Source of the DNA: Pedobacter westerhofensis
GTDB lineage: Bacteria; Bacteroidota; Bacteroidia; Sphingobacteriales; Sphingobacteriaceae
Assembly: GCF_900182595.1 (NCBI RefSeq)
Contig: NZ_FXTN01000002.1
Coordinates: forward strand, 124,001 to 188,000
Direction of reading: 5' to 3'
DNA: 64,000 nt
Shown here: positions 43,253 to 52,463 of the stretch, piece by piece
Position numbering within the stretch: position 1 is the first letter of the stretch
Layout: the number at the start of each line of letters is the position of its first letter
Position numbers and translations under genes: made by a program
The notes under the pieces: model-generated
The model's database searches: none
Told to the model about the DNA's origin: nothing
Seen by the model: the letters and a program-made list of their open reading frames with translations, nothing else

Positions 43253-46200
43253 ATGACAAATAACATATTGTCGCGCCGATATTCATGTAAAAATCTGGTT
43301 AGTATTATATTTACTCTTGTTTTGCTTCTTTTGAATTTATATTCTAAGGCTGAAAGTGCCCCGTTACAGGATCCTGATATCAAAATTTCGCTCAATGTGA
43401 GCAAAATGCCTGTGACCGATGTCTTAAAAAGGATTAATAAACTGGCGAAGGTAGACTTTGCCTATGGTTCTGATATTTTCAGATCGTCTGATATAGTGAC
43501 TCTCAATGTTAAGGACGAAAAACTCTCAGTGGTGCTTAAGACGATTCTTGAGCCATTAAATATGCAATTTACTTTTACCGACAACCTGATACTCATCGAG
43601 TCAGTAAAAAACCGAAATAAGCCTGTGGCAGTAAAAACAGTGATCCCGGCCGCGCAGCAAACCCAGGTTAAAGGTACGGTAACAGATCACAAAGGATTGC
43701 CGCTTCCCGGGGTAAGTGTAAGGCTTAAAGGAGGGCCTGCCGCATCCAGCACCAATGCCGAGGGCAAATATACCATTGCCATTCCAGATGGCAGCGGCAC
43801 ACTCATTTTTACATTTATGGGCTACCTGGTGCAGGAAATTGCCGTAGCCGGAAGGACTGCCGCAGATGTGGTGCTCCAGGAGCAGTCGCAGGAACTGACA
43901 GAAGTTGTGGTTACCGCCCTGGGCATCAGAAGAGAAAAGAAATCCCTGGCTTATGCCGTGAGCGAAGTAGAGGGAGATGAGCTTACACAGGCCCGTGAAA
44001 ATAATGTAGCCAACGCGCTTACAGGTAAAATTGCCGGTGTAAATGCTTCCGGTTTATCTACCGGTCCCGGCGGATCAAGCCGGGTGATCATCCGCGGGAA
44101 CGGCTCGCTCAACGGCAGTAATCAGCCGCTTTATGTGATCAACGGCATGCCGATGGACAACAGTACCCCCGGCGGAAGCGCCACTTCAAATGGTGGTTCT
44201 GACGGGACTGGCAATGTAGACAGGGGAGACGGCATCGGTGGTATTAACCCTGATGATATCGAGTCCATCAGTGTCTTAAAAGGTGGAACGGCCGCCGCCC
44301 TCTATGGCGCCAGGGCTGCAAACGGTGTTATTCTGATTACCACAAAAAAAGGACATGCGCAAAAGGGCGTGGGAATAGATTATAACAGTACTTTCAATGT
44401 TGACAGGGTAATCGTTACGCCCAACTGGCAGTATGAATACGGTCAGGGCACCGATGGTACAAAACCCACAAGCCAGGCCCAGGCACTGGCCAGTGGCCGC
44501 CGCTCTTTTGGTGCAAGGATTGATGGCTCGGCCTTTATCGCTGCTGACGGATTATCCCATCCTTATTCAGCAGTGAAAGATAATGTGCAGGATTTTTACC
44601 AGACAGGAACATCATTTACCAATACGCTTGCCTTTACGGGTGGCAATGACAACCTCACTTACCGTTTTTCGGGCAGCGACCTCAACAGTAAAAGTATTTT
44701 GCCCAACACCACCTATAACCGCAAAACAGCCAATCTTAGCGTAAACGGCAAACTGGGCAAAAGAATAAGTTTCGAAGCACTGGCCCAATATAATATAGAG
44801 AATGCGCATAACAGGCCTACGGCAGGTGATGCGCTTGGCAATCCAAACTGGACCCCGCTGTTAGTGGCCAACACTACTGATATTGACTGGCTCAAACCAG
44901 GTTATGATGCCAACGGGAATGAAACGGCATGGAATGATGCCGCCATTGCCACCAATGGCTATTTTGTAGTGAATAAATTCAAACAAAAGGATACCAAGAA
45001 CCGCTTTATCGGACAGGCTGGCCTTACGTTTCAAATCATCAGGAACCTGTCTGCAAAAGCCAGCGTAAGCCGTGATTTTTACAACTACGATTATGAGTAT
45101 ATCCTGCCCAGCGGCACATTATACACGCCAAATGGCCAGTATGCGGCATTAAAGGCCGATAACTCTGAAACCAACGGATTGCTTACGGTCAATTACAGTG
45201 GTAAGCTCAGCAGTGATTTTTCATTGAATGCACTTGCGGGCGGCAACCAGCAAAGGTCTGTATATAACCTGCTTACTACCACAGGAAGGAATTTTACGAT
45301 CCCCTATTTTTACAGTACCACAAATCTTTCTACCATAGCTTCAGTGCCAACCAATAATCGCACGGCCATTAATTCCTTATTTGCTTCGGCAGATGCTGGC
45401 TTCAGAGGCTATGCTTTTTTAACCGTAACCGGCAGGCAGGACTGGTTCTCCACCCTCAGCCCGCTGCATAACAGTCTTTTCTATCCTTCGGTAGGCGGAA
45501 GTTTGGTATTGTCTGATGCTTTCAAATTGCCCCGGCTGATCAGCTTTGCTAAATTGAGGGCCTCATGGGCACAGGTTGGGGGAGGTGCTCCCGATCCCTA
45601 CCAGATCAATCTGGGATATACCAGTCAGCCCTCTTCGGGCCAGCCCATACAAAACGTGACCAGCACCACCATCAGCAATAAAAACCTGCAGCCCTATACC
45701 TCAACCACTACCGAGGCCGGCGTAGATGTTAAATTGCTGAACAACAGGCTGGGAATAGACCTTACCCTGTACAACCGCAAAACTACAAACGATATCGTTT
45801 ATACGGCCATTAGCGGAACCACGGGATTTAACAACGTGATCCTCAACGTGGGCGAACTGGATAACAGGGGCATCGAAGCCATGTTTACCGGCAATCCCAT
45901 CAAAAGCAGGGATTTCTCCTGGAACCTGAGCTACAATGTATCCTACAACAAGAATACGGTGCAGAAACTGAGCGAGGGGCTCAACCAGATCCAGGTGGCC
46001 TCATCAGTAAACACCTACGCTTATGTGAATAATATCGTAGGCCAATCGTACGGTTCCATCGTGGGCACAAAAATGGCGAAAGATGCCAGTGGCAACACAA
46101 TTTTTAACGCAACCACCGGTTTGCCTGTGGCTACGGGGCTGGAGGTGCTGGGCAAAGGGGTAGCTCCCTGGACGATGGGTATTACCAATGATTTTCATTA

Positions 46201-46678
46201 TAAAGAATTTACGCTGAGCATTCTGATCGACGGCAAATTTGGCAACAAGATCTTCTCCCTGATGGATGTTTACGCCACCAGGCTGGGATTAAACAAAATG
46301 ACACTTCCCGGCAGGGACGGGGGGCTTACCGTTACCGGGGTAACTCAAAGCGGTGCAGCGTACAGCAGGTTTATCCCGGTAAGCGGGCTACAATCCTACT
46401 ATGACAACTACAAATCATATACAGACCTGTTTGTATACGATGCGGGGTTTGTAAAGCTGCGGCAGGTGATCCTGTCCTATGCGCTGCCGGTAAAAAAGAT
46501 CGCTGCACTGCAGTCGGCCTCCATATCGCTGGTAGCACGTAACCTGCTTACGCTCTTCAAGCAAACGGATAATTTTGATCCCGAGCAGAGTTATACCAAT
46601 TCTTCAAGTCAGGGATTTGAATCTATTGGCCTGCCAAGAACAAGAACTGTGGGCTTAAATCTGATGGTTAAATTTTAA
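43253..46678 (+). CDS. SusC-like TonB-dependent outer-membrane receptor with STN domain
   Basis: A 1141-aa receptor. Signal peptide about 1-36; STN signalling domain about 46-117; carboxypeptidase-regulatory-like domain about 138-210 (GTVTDHKGLPLPGVSVRLKG); TonB-box-like EVVVTALG at 217-224; plug domain with IIRGNGSLNG and ISVLKGGTAAALYGARAANG; then the 22-strand barrel ending in LMVKF. It imports a ligand bound by the SusD partner. The STN domain makes it the trigger of the upstream FecR/sigma pair. The substrate is suggested only by the two exported enzymes downstream. Confidence 0.95.
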   Translation: MTNNILSRRYSCKNLVSIIFTLVLLLLNLYSKAESAPLQDPDIKISLNVSKMPVTDVLKRINKLAKVDFAYGSDIFRSSDIVTLNVKDEKLSVVLKTILEPLNMQFTFTDNLILIESVKNRNKPVAVKTVIPAAQQTQVKGTVTDHKGLPLPGVSVRLKGGPAASSTNAEGKYTIAIPDGSGTLIFTFMGYLVQEIAVAGRTAADVVLQEQSQELTEVVVTALGIRREKKSLAYAVSEVEGDELTQARENNVANALTGKIAGVNASGLSTGPGGSSRVIIRGNGSLNGSNQPLYVINGMPMDNSTPGGSATSNGGSDGTGNVDRGDGIGGINPDDIESISVLKGGTAAALYGARAANGVILITTKKGHAQKGVGIDYNSTFNVDRVIVTPNWQYEYGQGTDGTKPTSQAQALASGRRSFGARIDGSAFIAADGLSHPYSAVKDNVQDFYQTGTSFTNTLAFTGGNDNLTYRFSGSDLNSKSILPNTTYNRKTANLSVNGKLGKRISFEALAQYNIENAHNRPTAGDALGNPNWTPLLVANTTDIDWLKPGYDANGNETAWNDAAIATNGYFVVNKFKQKDTKNRFIGQAGLTFQIIRNLSAKASVSRDFYNYDYEYILPSGTLYTPNGQYAALKADNSETNGLLTVNYSGKLSSDFSLNALAGGNQQRSVYNLLTTTGRNFTIPYFYSTTNLSTIASVPTNNRTAINSLFASADAGFRGYAFLTVTGRQDWFSTLSPLHNSLFYPSVGGSLVLSDAFKLPRLISFAKLRASWAQVGGGAPDPYQINLGYTSQPSSGQPIQNVTSTTISNKNLQPYTSTTTEAGVDVKLLNNRLGIDLTLYNRKTTNDIVYTAISGTTGFNNVILNVGELDNRGIEAMFTGNPIKSRDFSWNLSYNVSYNKNTVQKLSEGLNQIQVASSVNTYAYVNNIVGQSYGSIVGTKMAKDASGNTIFNATTGLPVATGLEVLGKGVAPWTMGITNDFHYKEFTLSILIDGKFGNKIFSLMDVYATRLGLNKMTLPGRDGGLTVTGVTQSGAAYSRFIPVSGLQSYYDNYKSYTDLFVYDAGFVKLRQVILSYALPVKKIAALQSASISLVARNLLTLFKQTDNFDPEQSYTNSSSQGFESIGLPRTRTVGLNLMVKF

Positions 46679-46688
46679 TGAAAGAGGT

Positions 46689-48212
46689 ATGAACAGACTT
46701 AAATCACAACTCATTCTTGCACTCATTTTCTGCCTGCTGTTCTCATCCTGCGATAAGGGATTTGAAGAGATGAACACCAATCCCAATGCCTCGCCGGTAG
46801 TTAATCCCGAATTTACCTTTACAAAAGCGCAGCTTGACGGTGCTGCAAACACACTCATCCTGTTACAGGGAACAATGCAGTATACCACCAGTTTTAATGA
46901 TGTTGCCGGTTTTGGGGCAAAATATGTGCTCAGCCAGCGCAGCGCAAGTTATCTGGCCTTTACCAATGCCTATCCCAAAGAAATCAACGAGATCATTTCT
47001 GTGATCAACACCGTAAAAGATAACCCGGCACAGAGCAATCTGCTATCGGCCTCCAGGATCTGGAAAGCCTATATATTTAGCCGGCTGACGGATCTGTACG
47101 GAGATATTCCCTATTCAGAAGCGGGCAAAGGCTACACGGATGCGATCTATAAACCCGTTTACGACACCCAGCAGAGCATCTACTTTGACTTGCTTAAAGA
47201 ACTGGATGAAGCTGCCGCGGCTTTTGATGCGTCAAAAACTACATTCGGACAGGCTGACCTGATCTATGGTGGCAATATCGCCCCATGGAAAAAGTTCGCC
47301 TATTCGCTGATGCTGCGCCTGGCGATGAGAATGACTAAAGTTGATCCGGCAAATGCCGAACTATGGGCTAGAAAGGCAATCGCCGGCGGTGTAATTCTTG
47401 ACAATGCAGACATAGCAAAAGTAAACGGATATGTGGTTACCGGTCAGGATATCAATAAGAACCCGCTGGCACTCAATATGCTCAACTCGGATTATATCCA
47501 GGCCAACGGAACAAGCAATACTGAAGGCGGCAAGTTTCAGGATGTGTTTATCAATTCACTGAAGGCCAACCGAGACCCGCGCCTCGCCGTGCTGTCGGTA
47601 GTTTATGTAAACGGACGGGCAGATACTTCTGCTGCCGTTCAAAAGGGAATGTCTGCGATGCTGGGCTCCAAGCCATCTGATTTTGTCACTTATTCTGAAC
47701 CTAACCAGCGCACGATCCTCCAGTTAAACAGCCCGTATCTCCTGCTTACCAATGCAGAAACAAACTTTCTGCTGGCCGAAGCTGCATTGAGGGGCTGGTA
47801 TACCGCAAACTCTGCCAGTACGCTCTATGAAAATGGTATTACGGCATCCATGCAGCAATGGGCATTATTCGGCCCGGCAGGCATCATCAGTGCTGACCAG
47901 GCCAATACATATATCAGATACCACAAACTGCCGGTTTCCGGTACCATGGCCGCGCAGCTGGAGCAAATCTATAACGAATTCTGGATAGGGGTTTATCCCA
48001 ACTCGCAGGAGGTTTTCGCTACTTACCGCCGTACCGGATATCCGGCGCTGGTACCAAATAATTATGTAGGCAACGCCACGGGGGGCAAGATCTTCAGAAG
48101 GATGGAATATCCGATTACTGAGCAGAACCTGAATGGCGAGAATTACCGGGCGGCAGTTGCGCGCCAGGGTCCCGATGATTTCCTAACCAGGATGTGGTGG
48201 GATAAACTATAA
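46689..48212 (+). CDS. SusD-like substrate-binding lipoprotein
   Basis: A 507-aa protein with lipobox LFSSC (Cys21) and the start CDKGFEEMNTNPN typical of the SusD/RagB superfamily (SusD-like_2 type). TPR-like helices include SRIWKAYIFSRLTDLYGDIPYSEA, a hallmark stretch (given here in part), and KKFAYSLMLRLAMRM. It caps the SusC barrel and binds the ligand. It starts 10 bases after susC. Confidence 0.93.
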   Translation: MNRLKSQLILALIFCLLFSSCDKGFEEMNTNPNASPVVNPEFTFTKAQLDGAANTLILLQGTMQYTTSFNDVAGFGAKYVLSQRSASYLAFTNAYPKEINEIISVINTVKDNPAQSNLLSASRIWKAYIFSRLTDLYGDIPYSEAGKGYTDAIYKPVYDTQQSIYFDLLKELDEAAAAFDASKTTFGQADLIYGGNIAPWKKFAYSLMLRLAMRMTKVDPANAELWARKAIAGGVILDNADIAKVNGYVVTGQDINKNPLALNMLNSDYIQANGTSNTEGGKFQDVFINSLKANRDPRLAVLSVVYVNGRADTSAAVQKGMSAMLGSKPSDFVTYSEPNQRTILQLNSPYLLLTNAETNFLLAEAALRGWYTANSASTLYENGITASMQQWALFGPAGIISADQANTYIRYHKLPVSGTMAAQLEQIYNEFWIGVYPNSQEVFATYRRTGYPALVPNNYVGNATGGKIFRRMEYPITEQNLNGENYRAAVARQGPDDFLTRMWWDKL

Positions 48213-48237
48213 AACACAAAAATAAATACTATACACA

Positions 48238-49494
48238 ATGAACAAGTTTTTCCTTTTTTGTACAGCCGCTTGCATGTTTGGTTTTTCGGTGCAGGCGCAG
48301 CATTACAGTATCGTGATCAAAGGCGGCCACGTGATTGATCCCAAAAGCAATATCGACAAGGTGATGGATGTAGCCATACTGAATGGCAGAATCGCTAAAG
48401 TGGCTGCAAATATCAGCACAGCTGATGCAGCGCAGGTAGTAGACGCAAAAGGACTGTATGTTTCACCGGGGCTAATCGATATGCACTCGCATAACTTCCA
48501 GGGCACTACTCCAGACCATTATCTGAGCGATGGCTTTCACGCGCTGAATCCCGACGGATTTACTTTTCGTGTGGGCGTAACCACGGTAGTTGATGCAGGC
48601 AGCTCTGGCTGGAAAAGCTTCCCCAAGTTTAAACAAAACGTGATCGACCAGTCGAAAACACGCGTACTGGCCATGCTGAATATCGTTGGCGAAGGCATGC
48701 GCGGGGGAGCATATGAGCAGGATACTACTGATATGAACTCAAAAATGCTGGCAATGGTGGCTAATAACAACAAAAAGATAATTGTAGGCATCAAGGTGGC
48801 GCACTATGAAGGACATGAGTGGACGCCTGTAGATCATGCTGTAGCAGCAGGTAAGAAAGCCAATATTCCGGTGATGGTAGATTTTGGAGGTGCCGAGCCT
48901 GCACTGCCACTGGAGGAACTTTTAATGACGCACCTGCGTAAAGGGGATATCTTTACGCATTGCTTTGGTGCGCTGGCACCGTCAAGGGAAGAGATGATCG
49001 ATAAAGCTACCGGCAAGGTAAAACCTTATTTTTATACAGCCCGCAAGAAAGGGATTATCTTTGATGTGGGTTACGGAGGGATCAGCTTTGCCTATTCTCA
49101 GGCGCTGCCCGCCATGAAAGAGGGTTTTTATCCGAATACGCTGAGTACAGACATCCATACCGGAAGTATGAACAATGCGATGAAAGACATGATGAGCGTA
49201 ATGTCTAAATTCCTGAATATGGGCATGCCTTTAAAGGATGTCATCAAAGCTTCTACATGGGCACCTGCACAGGCCATCCAGATGGAAGAACTTGGCAACC
49301 TTTCTGAAGGCTCACCTGCCGATGTAACTGTTTTTGACGTCCGCAAAGGTAAATTTGGTTTCTTTGACTATACCGGGCATAAAGAATCAGGAACGCAGAA
49401 GTTTGAGTGCGAGGTTACCATCAGGGATGGTAAAGTGGTTTATGACCTCAATGGAAATACTACGCCGATTGCTTTAGGCAAGGGCGATCATTAA
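48238..49494 (+). CDS. Exported amidohydrolase/deacetylase-family metallohydrolase
   Basis: A 418-aa protein with a signal peptide (CTAACMFGFSVQA, then Q). The amidohydrolase core has HxH in PGLIDMHSHNF, a lysine in IVGIKVAHYEG, HCFGALAPS and STDIHTGSMN with the catalytic aspartate. It resembles the EF_0837/AHA_3915 family, related to dihydroorotases and D-aminoacylases. Export to the periplasm is unusual for this family. It follows susD by 25 bases, so it probably cleaves an amide or cyclic ureide in the ligand imported by SusCD. Confidence 0.82.
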   Translation: MNKFFLFCTAACMFGFSVQAQHYSIVIKGGHVIDPKSNIDKVMDVAILNGRIAKVAANISTADAAQVVDAKGLYVSPGLIDMHSHNFQGTTPDHYLSDGFHALNPDGFTFRVGVTTVVDAGSSGWKSFPKFKQNVIDQSKTRVLAMLNIVGEGMRGGAYEQDTTDMNSKMLAMVANNNKKIIVGIKVAHYEGHEWTPVDHAVAAGKKANIPVMVDFGGAEPALPLEELLMTHLRKGDIFTHCFGALAPSREEMIDKATGKVKPYFYTARKKGIIFDVGYGGISFAYSQALPAMKEGFYPNTLSTDIHTGSMNNAMKDMMSVMSKFLNMGMPLKDVIKASTWAPAQAIQMEELGNLSEGSPADVTVFDVRKGKFGFFDYTGHKESGTQKFECEVTIRDGKVVYDLNGNTTPIALGKGDH

Positions 49495-49521
49495 ATTTGA
49501 ATAATTATAAAAACACTATAG

Positions 49522-50451
49522 ATGAAATTGAACATTAAAAGCAGCCTGCTGGCATTGGGCATCACATTTTTAGCCTCTGCTGTAAATGCACAGACGATCC
49601 CGAAAGAAGAACTGATTTACCTGACGTCTGACTGGAAAGGCGAACGTTTTCCTGATGGAAGGCCACGCATCCCGGACGAACTGCTGGAACGTGCAAAAAA
49701 CGTAGGTATCGAAGAAGCCTGGACTATCCTTAACAATGAAGGCTACAAGTGCCAGTTTGATGGCGGGTTTAAAATGGTGCACGATGATCAGCCCTTTGTG
49801 GGCAGGGCGCTTACCGCTGCCTATATGCCATCGCGGCCCGACCTTGAAAAAAACATCAAAGACCGCGGCACCAAACAGGGAAGAAAAGGAAATACCAATG
49901 CCTGGGCAATAGATATGTTAACCAAAGGCGATGTATACGTAGCGGATGGCTTTGGCAAAATCGCCGAAGGAACGTTGATCGGTGATAACCTGGGCAACTC
50001 CATTTTCGCAAAAACGGGTACGGGAGTAGTTTTCAATGCTTCGAGCCGTGACCTTGACGGGCTGAGACAGATTAAAGGTTTCAATGCTTTTGTGCGCGAC
50101 TGGGACCCCTCTTACCTGAAAGATGTGGTGCTGACGGGGCTAAACACCCCAATCAGGATTGGCCGGGCGATTGTGCTGCCGGGCGACCTGGTGATTGCTA
50201 AAAGCGAAGGGGTGATCTTTATCCCGGCGCACCTTGCAGAAAAAGTTATCCTTACGGCAGAATTTATCAGCCTCCGTGATACTTTTGGTATACAAATGTT
50301 AAAGGAAGGCAAATATTCTACCGGAGAAATTGATAACCAGTGGACAGACAAAATCAAGGAAGATTTCCTGAAATGGCTGGATAAAAACCCTGGCAAAATA
50401 CCAATGAGCCGCGCCAAGCTTGATGAGTATATGAAGGGCAGGACCTGGTAA
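49522..50451 (+). CDS. Exported RraA-family protein (possible aldolase or decarboxylase)
   Basis: A 309-aa protein with a signal peptide (SLLALGITFLASAVNA). The RraA fold is seen in GDVYVADGFGKIAEGTLIGD, VVFNASSRDLDGLRQI and RIGRAIVLPGDLVIAKSEGV. The Arg-Asp pair in SRDL and the Gly-Asp in IGDN match the metal- and substrate-binding residues of 4-hydroxy-4-methyl-2-oxoglutarate aldolases. About 90 N-terminal residues and a 40-residue tail are extra to the roughly 160-220 aa RraA proteins. Known members are cytoplasmic. It follows the amidohydrolase by 27 bases and likely acts next in the same route. Confidence 0.82.
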   Translation: MKLNIKSSLLALGITFLASAVNAQTIPKEELIYLTSDWKGERFPDGRPRIPDELLERAKNVGIEEAWTILNNEGYKCQFDGGFKMVHDDQPFVGRALTAAYMPSRPDLEKNIKDRGTKQGRKGNTNAWAIDMLTKGDVYVADGFGKIAEGTLIGDNLGNSIFAKTGTGVVFNASSRDLDGLRQIKGFNAFVRDWDPSYLKDVVLTGLNTPIRIGRAIVLPGDLVIAKSEGVIFIPAHLAEKVILTAEFISLRDTFGIQMLKEGKYSTGEIDNQWTDKIKEDFLKWLDKNPGKIPMSRAKLDEYMKGRTW

Positions 50452-50460
50452 AGTAATCAG

Positions 50461-50499
50461 CAATGTGATACTTCTGTGTATCACATTGTTTTATCTTTG
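50461..50499 (+). promoter_or_regulatory. Operator palindrome and -7 element of the AraC gene
   Basis: CAATGTGATAC (50461-50471) and GTATCACATTG (50478-50488) are a perfect 11-bp inverted repeat. TATCTTTG (50492-50499) fits TAnnTTTG and ends three bases before the ATG at 50503. No clear TTTG -33 was found; it would fall within the palindrome. Confidence 0.6.
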
Positions 50500-50502
50500 T
50501 AT

Positions 50503-51393
50503 ATGATCGATCAGCATTCAATAGAGACTTACGCACCGGAGATATCCGCCAGGAATGATAGTGCGGGCGGTTATTTCGTAGCCGTACGCCTGGAGGATTT
50601 TTCTGCCGCAAGTGTTGCTGCAACGGCAATATACAGCCGTAAAGATTTCTACAAGATCTCTCTGATCAGCGGTAATGCTTCCTATTTTCACCGCGGGCAG
50701 GAGTACCGCTTTAGTCCTGAAGACTGGGGACTGATCTTTACCAATCGTGACGATCCCTATCGCTGGGAAGTACATGAAGGTACCTGCAGCGGGTACAGCT
50801 GTATGTTTACAGAAGATTTTTTGCCCTTGCACACTTATCTGAGACCGGCCGACTGGGCGGTCTTTAACGGCAGCTCACAATCGGTATTTATTTTAAAAAA
50901 GGAAGAACGGGTTCTTTTTGAAAGCCTTTTCAAGAAAATGATCACTGACCAGGCTGCAGTTTATACCCATAAGTACGACCTGCTGTTTCTATATGTACTG
51001 GAGTGTATCCATGGGGCACTAAAGCTTGAGCCCGAAGCAGAGCCACGCAAGCAAACTGCCGCTACGCGGTTGACAGATTCATTTAAAAGCCTGCTGGCGG
51101 GCCAGTTCCCGCTGGTTTATCCACATCAGGAAATAGCCCTGCGCAGCGCACAGGATTTTGCCGGCCGCCTGGCCGTACATCCAAACTCTTTAAACCGTGC
51201 GCTGAAGGAAGTAACAGGGCGCACCACAAGCCAGCTGATTAATGAACGCATGATGCAGGAAGCCCGTGCCCTGCTGCTGCATTCCAACTGGACAGTGAGC
51301 CAGATCAGCAACAGCCTGGGCTTTGAAGAGGCTACCCATTTTACAAGAGCCTTTCGCGCACATACCGGGCAAACGCCATCTTCCCTGCGTTAA
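50503..51393 (+). CDS. AraC-family transcriptional regulator
   Basis: A 296-aa regulator from ATG 50503 (MIDQHSIETYAPE); earlier codons would lie in the promoter. N-terminal cupin-like half (about 20-150), C-terminal AraC helix-turn-helix pair (about 200-295) with LAVHPNSLNRALKEVTG and LGFEEATHFTRAFRAHTGQTPSSL. It probably controls the SDR gene at 51509, and the perfect palindrome over its promoter suggests autoregulation. The -7 element is so close to the ATG that a leaderless mRNA is expected. Confidence 0.88.
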   Translation: MIDQHSIETYAPEISARNDSAGGYFVAVRLEDFSAASVAATAIYSRKDFYKISLISGNASYFHRGQEYRFSPEDWGLIFTNRDDPYRWEVHEGTCSGYSCMFTEDFLPLHTYLRPADWAVFNGSSQSVFILKKEERVLFESLFKKMITDQAAVYTHKYDLLFLYVLECIHGALKLEPEAEPRKQTAATRLTDSFKSLLAGQFPLVYPHQEIALRSAQDFAGRLAVHPNSLNRALKEVTGRTTSQLINERMMQEARALLLHSNWTVSQISNSLGFEEATHFTRAFRAHTGQTPSSLR

Positions 51394-51508
51394 TCATCCT
51401 GTTCTTTATCGTTCTGGTTTGATTGTGGTCTGCATTGGTTTGAATGGGGCTAACCCCTGCCATCAGCCATGGGCTAAATTTGTCTTGTTATTAATTAATC
51501 AGACAAAA

Positions 51509-52336
51509 ATGAAAACATGGTTTATTACCGGAACTTCCACCGGACTGGGAAGAATATTAACAGAAAAATTATTGGAACAAGGGCACCGCGTAGCTGCTAC
51601 CCTGCGTAAACCTGAGGCCATCAGTGATCTTAAAGATAAATATGGGGATAGGCTCTGGATCGCCAGGCTGGATGTAACTGATACGCAGCAGATCAAAGCG
51701 GTAGTGAAACAGGCTTTTGAAGAGCTCAAACAAATTGATGTGGTAGTAAATAACGCGGGCTACGCTTTGTTCTGTGCTGCTGAAGAAGCTAGCGATGAGC
51801 AGATCAGGCAACAAATAGATACCAATATCCTGGGCTCTGTTCAGGTGATCAGGGCTGCCCTTCCATATCTTCGAGCCCAGGGCAGTGGCCGCATCCTCCA
51901 GTTCTCCTCTGCCGGGGGACAAACTACCTATCCAAACTTTAGCTATTACCATTTAACAAAATGGGCAGTAGAAGGTTTCTGTGATACGCTGGTCAAGGAA
52001 ATCACTCCCTTAAATATTGGGCTTACCATTATTGAGCCGGGCGCGCACCATACATCGTTCGCGGCAGCCTTGCACACTGCACCTGTAATGGAGGCTTATG
52101 ATGCTACACCAGCAGGTGACGTACGCAGAGCGGTAGCGTCTGGCGGTTTCCCTATCAAAGGGGATGTAAACCATACGGTACAGGCGGTGATCAACTCTGT
52201 AGAGGTTTATCCTGCACCGCTTCGCTTAGCTTTGGGAGGGGATGCCTACCGGGATGTAAGGGCGTCCCTGGTATCGCGGCTGGAAAGCCTTGACAACCAG
52301 AAGGAACTTGCGCTTGCCAGTGAATTGAAAGATTAA
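51509..52336 (+). CDS. Short-chain dehydrogenase/reductase
   Basis: A 275-aa SDR from ATG 51509 (MKTWFITG); a reading from 51323 would overlap the araC gene. Motifs: GTSTGLGR (cofactor loop TGxxxGxG), VVNNAGYA, catalytic Ser in FSSAGG and YYHLTKWAVEGF (YxxxK written YYHLTK). The arginine-lysine pair after the first strand (LRKPE) favours NADPH. It oxidises or reduces an unknown alcohol or carbonyl. Probable AraC target from its neighbour. Confidence 0.9.
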   Translation: MKTWFITGTSTGLGRILTEKLLEQGHRVAATLRKPEAISDLKDKYGDRLWIARLDVTDTQQIKAVVKQAFEELKQIDVVVNNAGYALFCAAEEASDEQIRQQIDTNILGSVQVIRAALPYLRAQGSGRILQFSSAGGQTTYPNFSYYHLTKWAVEGFCDTLVKEITPLNIGLTIIEPGAHHTSFAAALHTAPVMEAYDATPAGDVRRAVASGGFPIKGDVNHTVQAVINSVEVYPAPLRLALGGDAYRDVRASLVSRLESLDNQKELALASELKD

Positions 52337-52349
52337 TATGTGTTATCAG

Positions 52350-52376
52350 TGCCGGCTCTTATACTTAAAGCCGGCA
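52350..52376 (+). terminator. Hairpin after the SDR gene
   Basis: TGCCGGCT (52350-52357) and AGCCGGCA (52369-52376) form a perfect 8-bp G/C-rich stem 13 bases after the stop. The following T content is weak (TTGATACTTT). Confidence 0.5.
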
Positions 52377-52463
52377 TTGATACTTTACAATTGTAATCAA
52401 AAGAATACTTTCTGATGAGCCTGTGTTTGCTTACATTGATAGCTGGAAAATACCTGATATCAT

